From Chloroflexia bacterium (GTDB lineage: Bacteria; Chloroflexota; Chloroflexia; Thermomicrobiales; JALYUS01): 5,531 nt of DNA. The first letter of the stretch is position 1. Every line of letters begins with the position of its first letter. Under the pieces are notes generated by a model. That model made no database searches, was not told the DNA's origin, and worked only from the letters and a program-made list of their open reading frames with translations. Shown here piece after piece: positions 5,530-5,531 of this stretch. The DNA is taken from assembly GCA_025924435.1 (NCBI GenBank), contig JAICIL010000299.1, positions 1-5,531 of the forward strand. The letters are read 5' to 3'. The translations under genes and the position numbers were made by a program.

Positions 5530-5531
5530 CC

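Overview
This is a high-GC bacterial window. All five protein-coding genes I can support lie on the minus strand, so transcription runs from right to left. In transcription order they are: an UlaG-like metallo-beta-lactamase-fold hydrolase (5422-4505), a substrate-binding lipoprotein of the YnjB family (4377-3049), a first ABC permease (2973-2080), a second ABC permease (2074-1217) and an ABC ATPase with a C-terminal TOBE-type region (1220-105). The last four make up a complete type I ABC importer of the YnjBCD type. The transported substrate of that family is not firmly established, and the sequence here does not settle it.

Layout. The right edge (5480-5529) is a perfect 20-bp inverted repeat that looks like an interspersed REP/MITE-type element. 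The hydrolase gene follows with a strong Shine-Dalgarno. A 127-base gap (4378-4504) separates it from the binding-protein gene and holds a weak promoter-like pair and a 10-bp palindrome, so the importer may have its own promoter. Between the binding protein and permease 1 there is a 75-base gap bounded by inverted copies of a 7-base tandem repeat. One copy forms the 5' end of the permease 1 coding sequence. The two permeases are separated by 5 bases, and permease 2 and the ATPase overlap by 4 bases (GTGA), so the last three genes look translationally coupled. The left edge (1-104) is non-coding, AT-rich at its start, and contains a run of 14 G.

How the genes fit together. The lipoprotein would catch a ligand outside the membrane, the two permeases form a heterodimeric channel, and the ATPase powers uptake. 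The hydrolase gene upstream may act on the imported compound or a derivative, but that link rests only on gene order.

Organism. A Tat-type signal followed by a lipobox on the binding protein, high GC, GTG starts and simple intergenic repeats would suit Chloroflexota (Thermomicrobia-like) or a similar high-GC lineage. This is a weak inference, with no rRNA or marker gene in view. Both edges look like places where an assembly would break (hairpin repeat on the right, homopolymer on the left), so the window may be a whole contig. I see no wholly new system. The more interesting points are the split-permease YnjBCD-like importer next to an UlaG-like hydrolase and the repeat-bounded binding-protein/permease junction.
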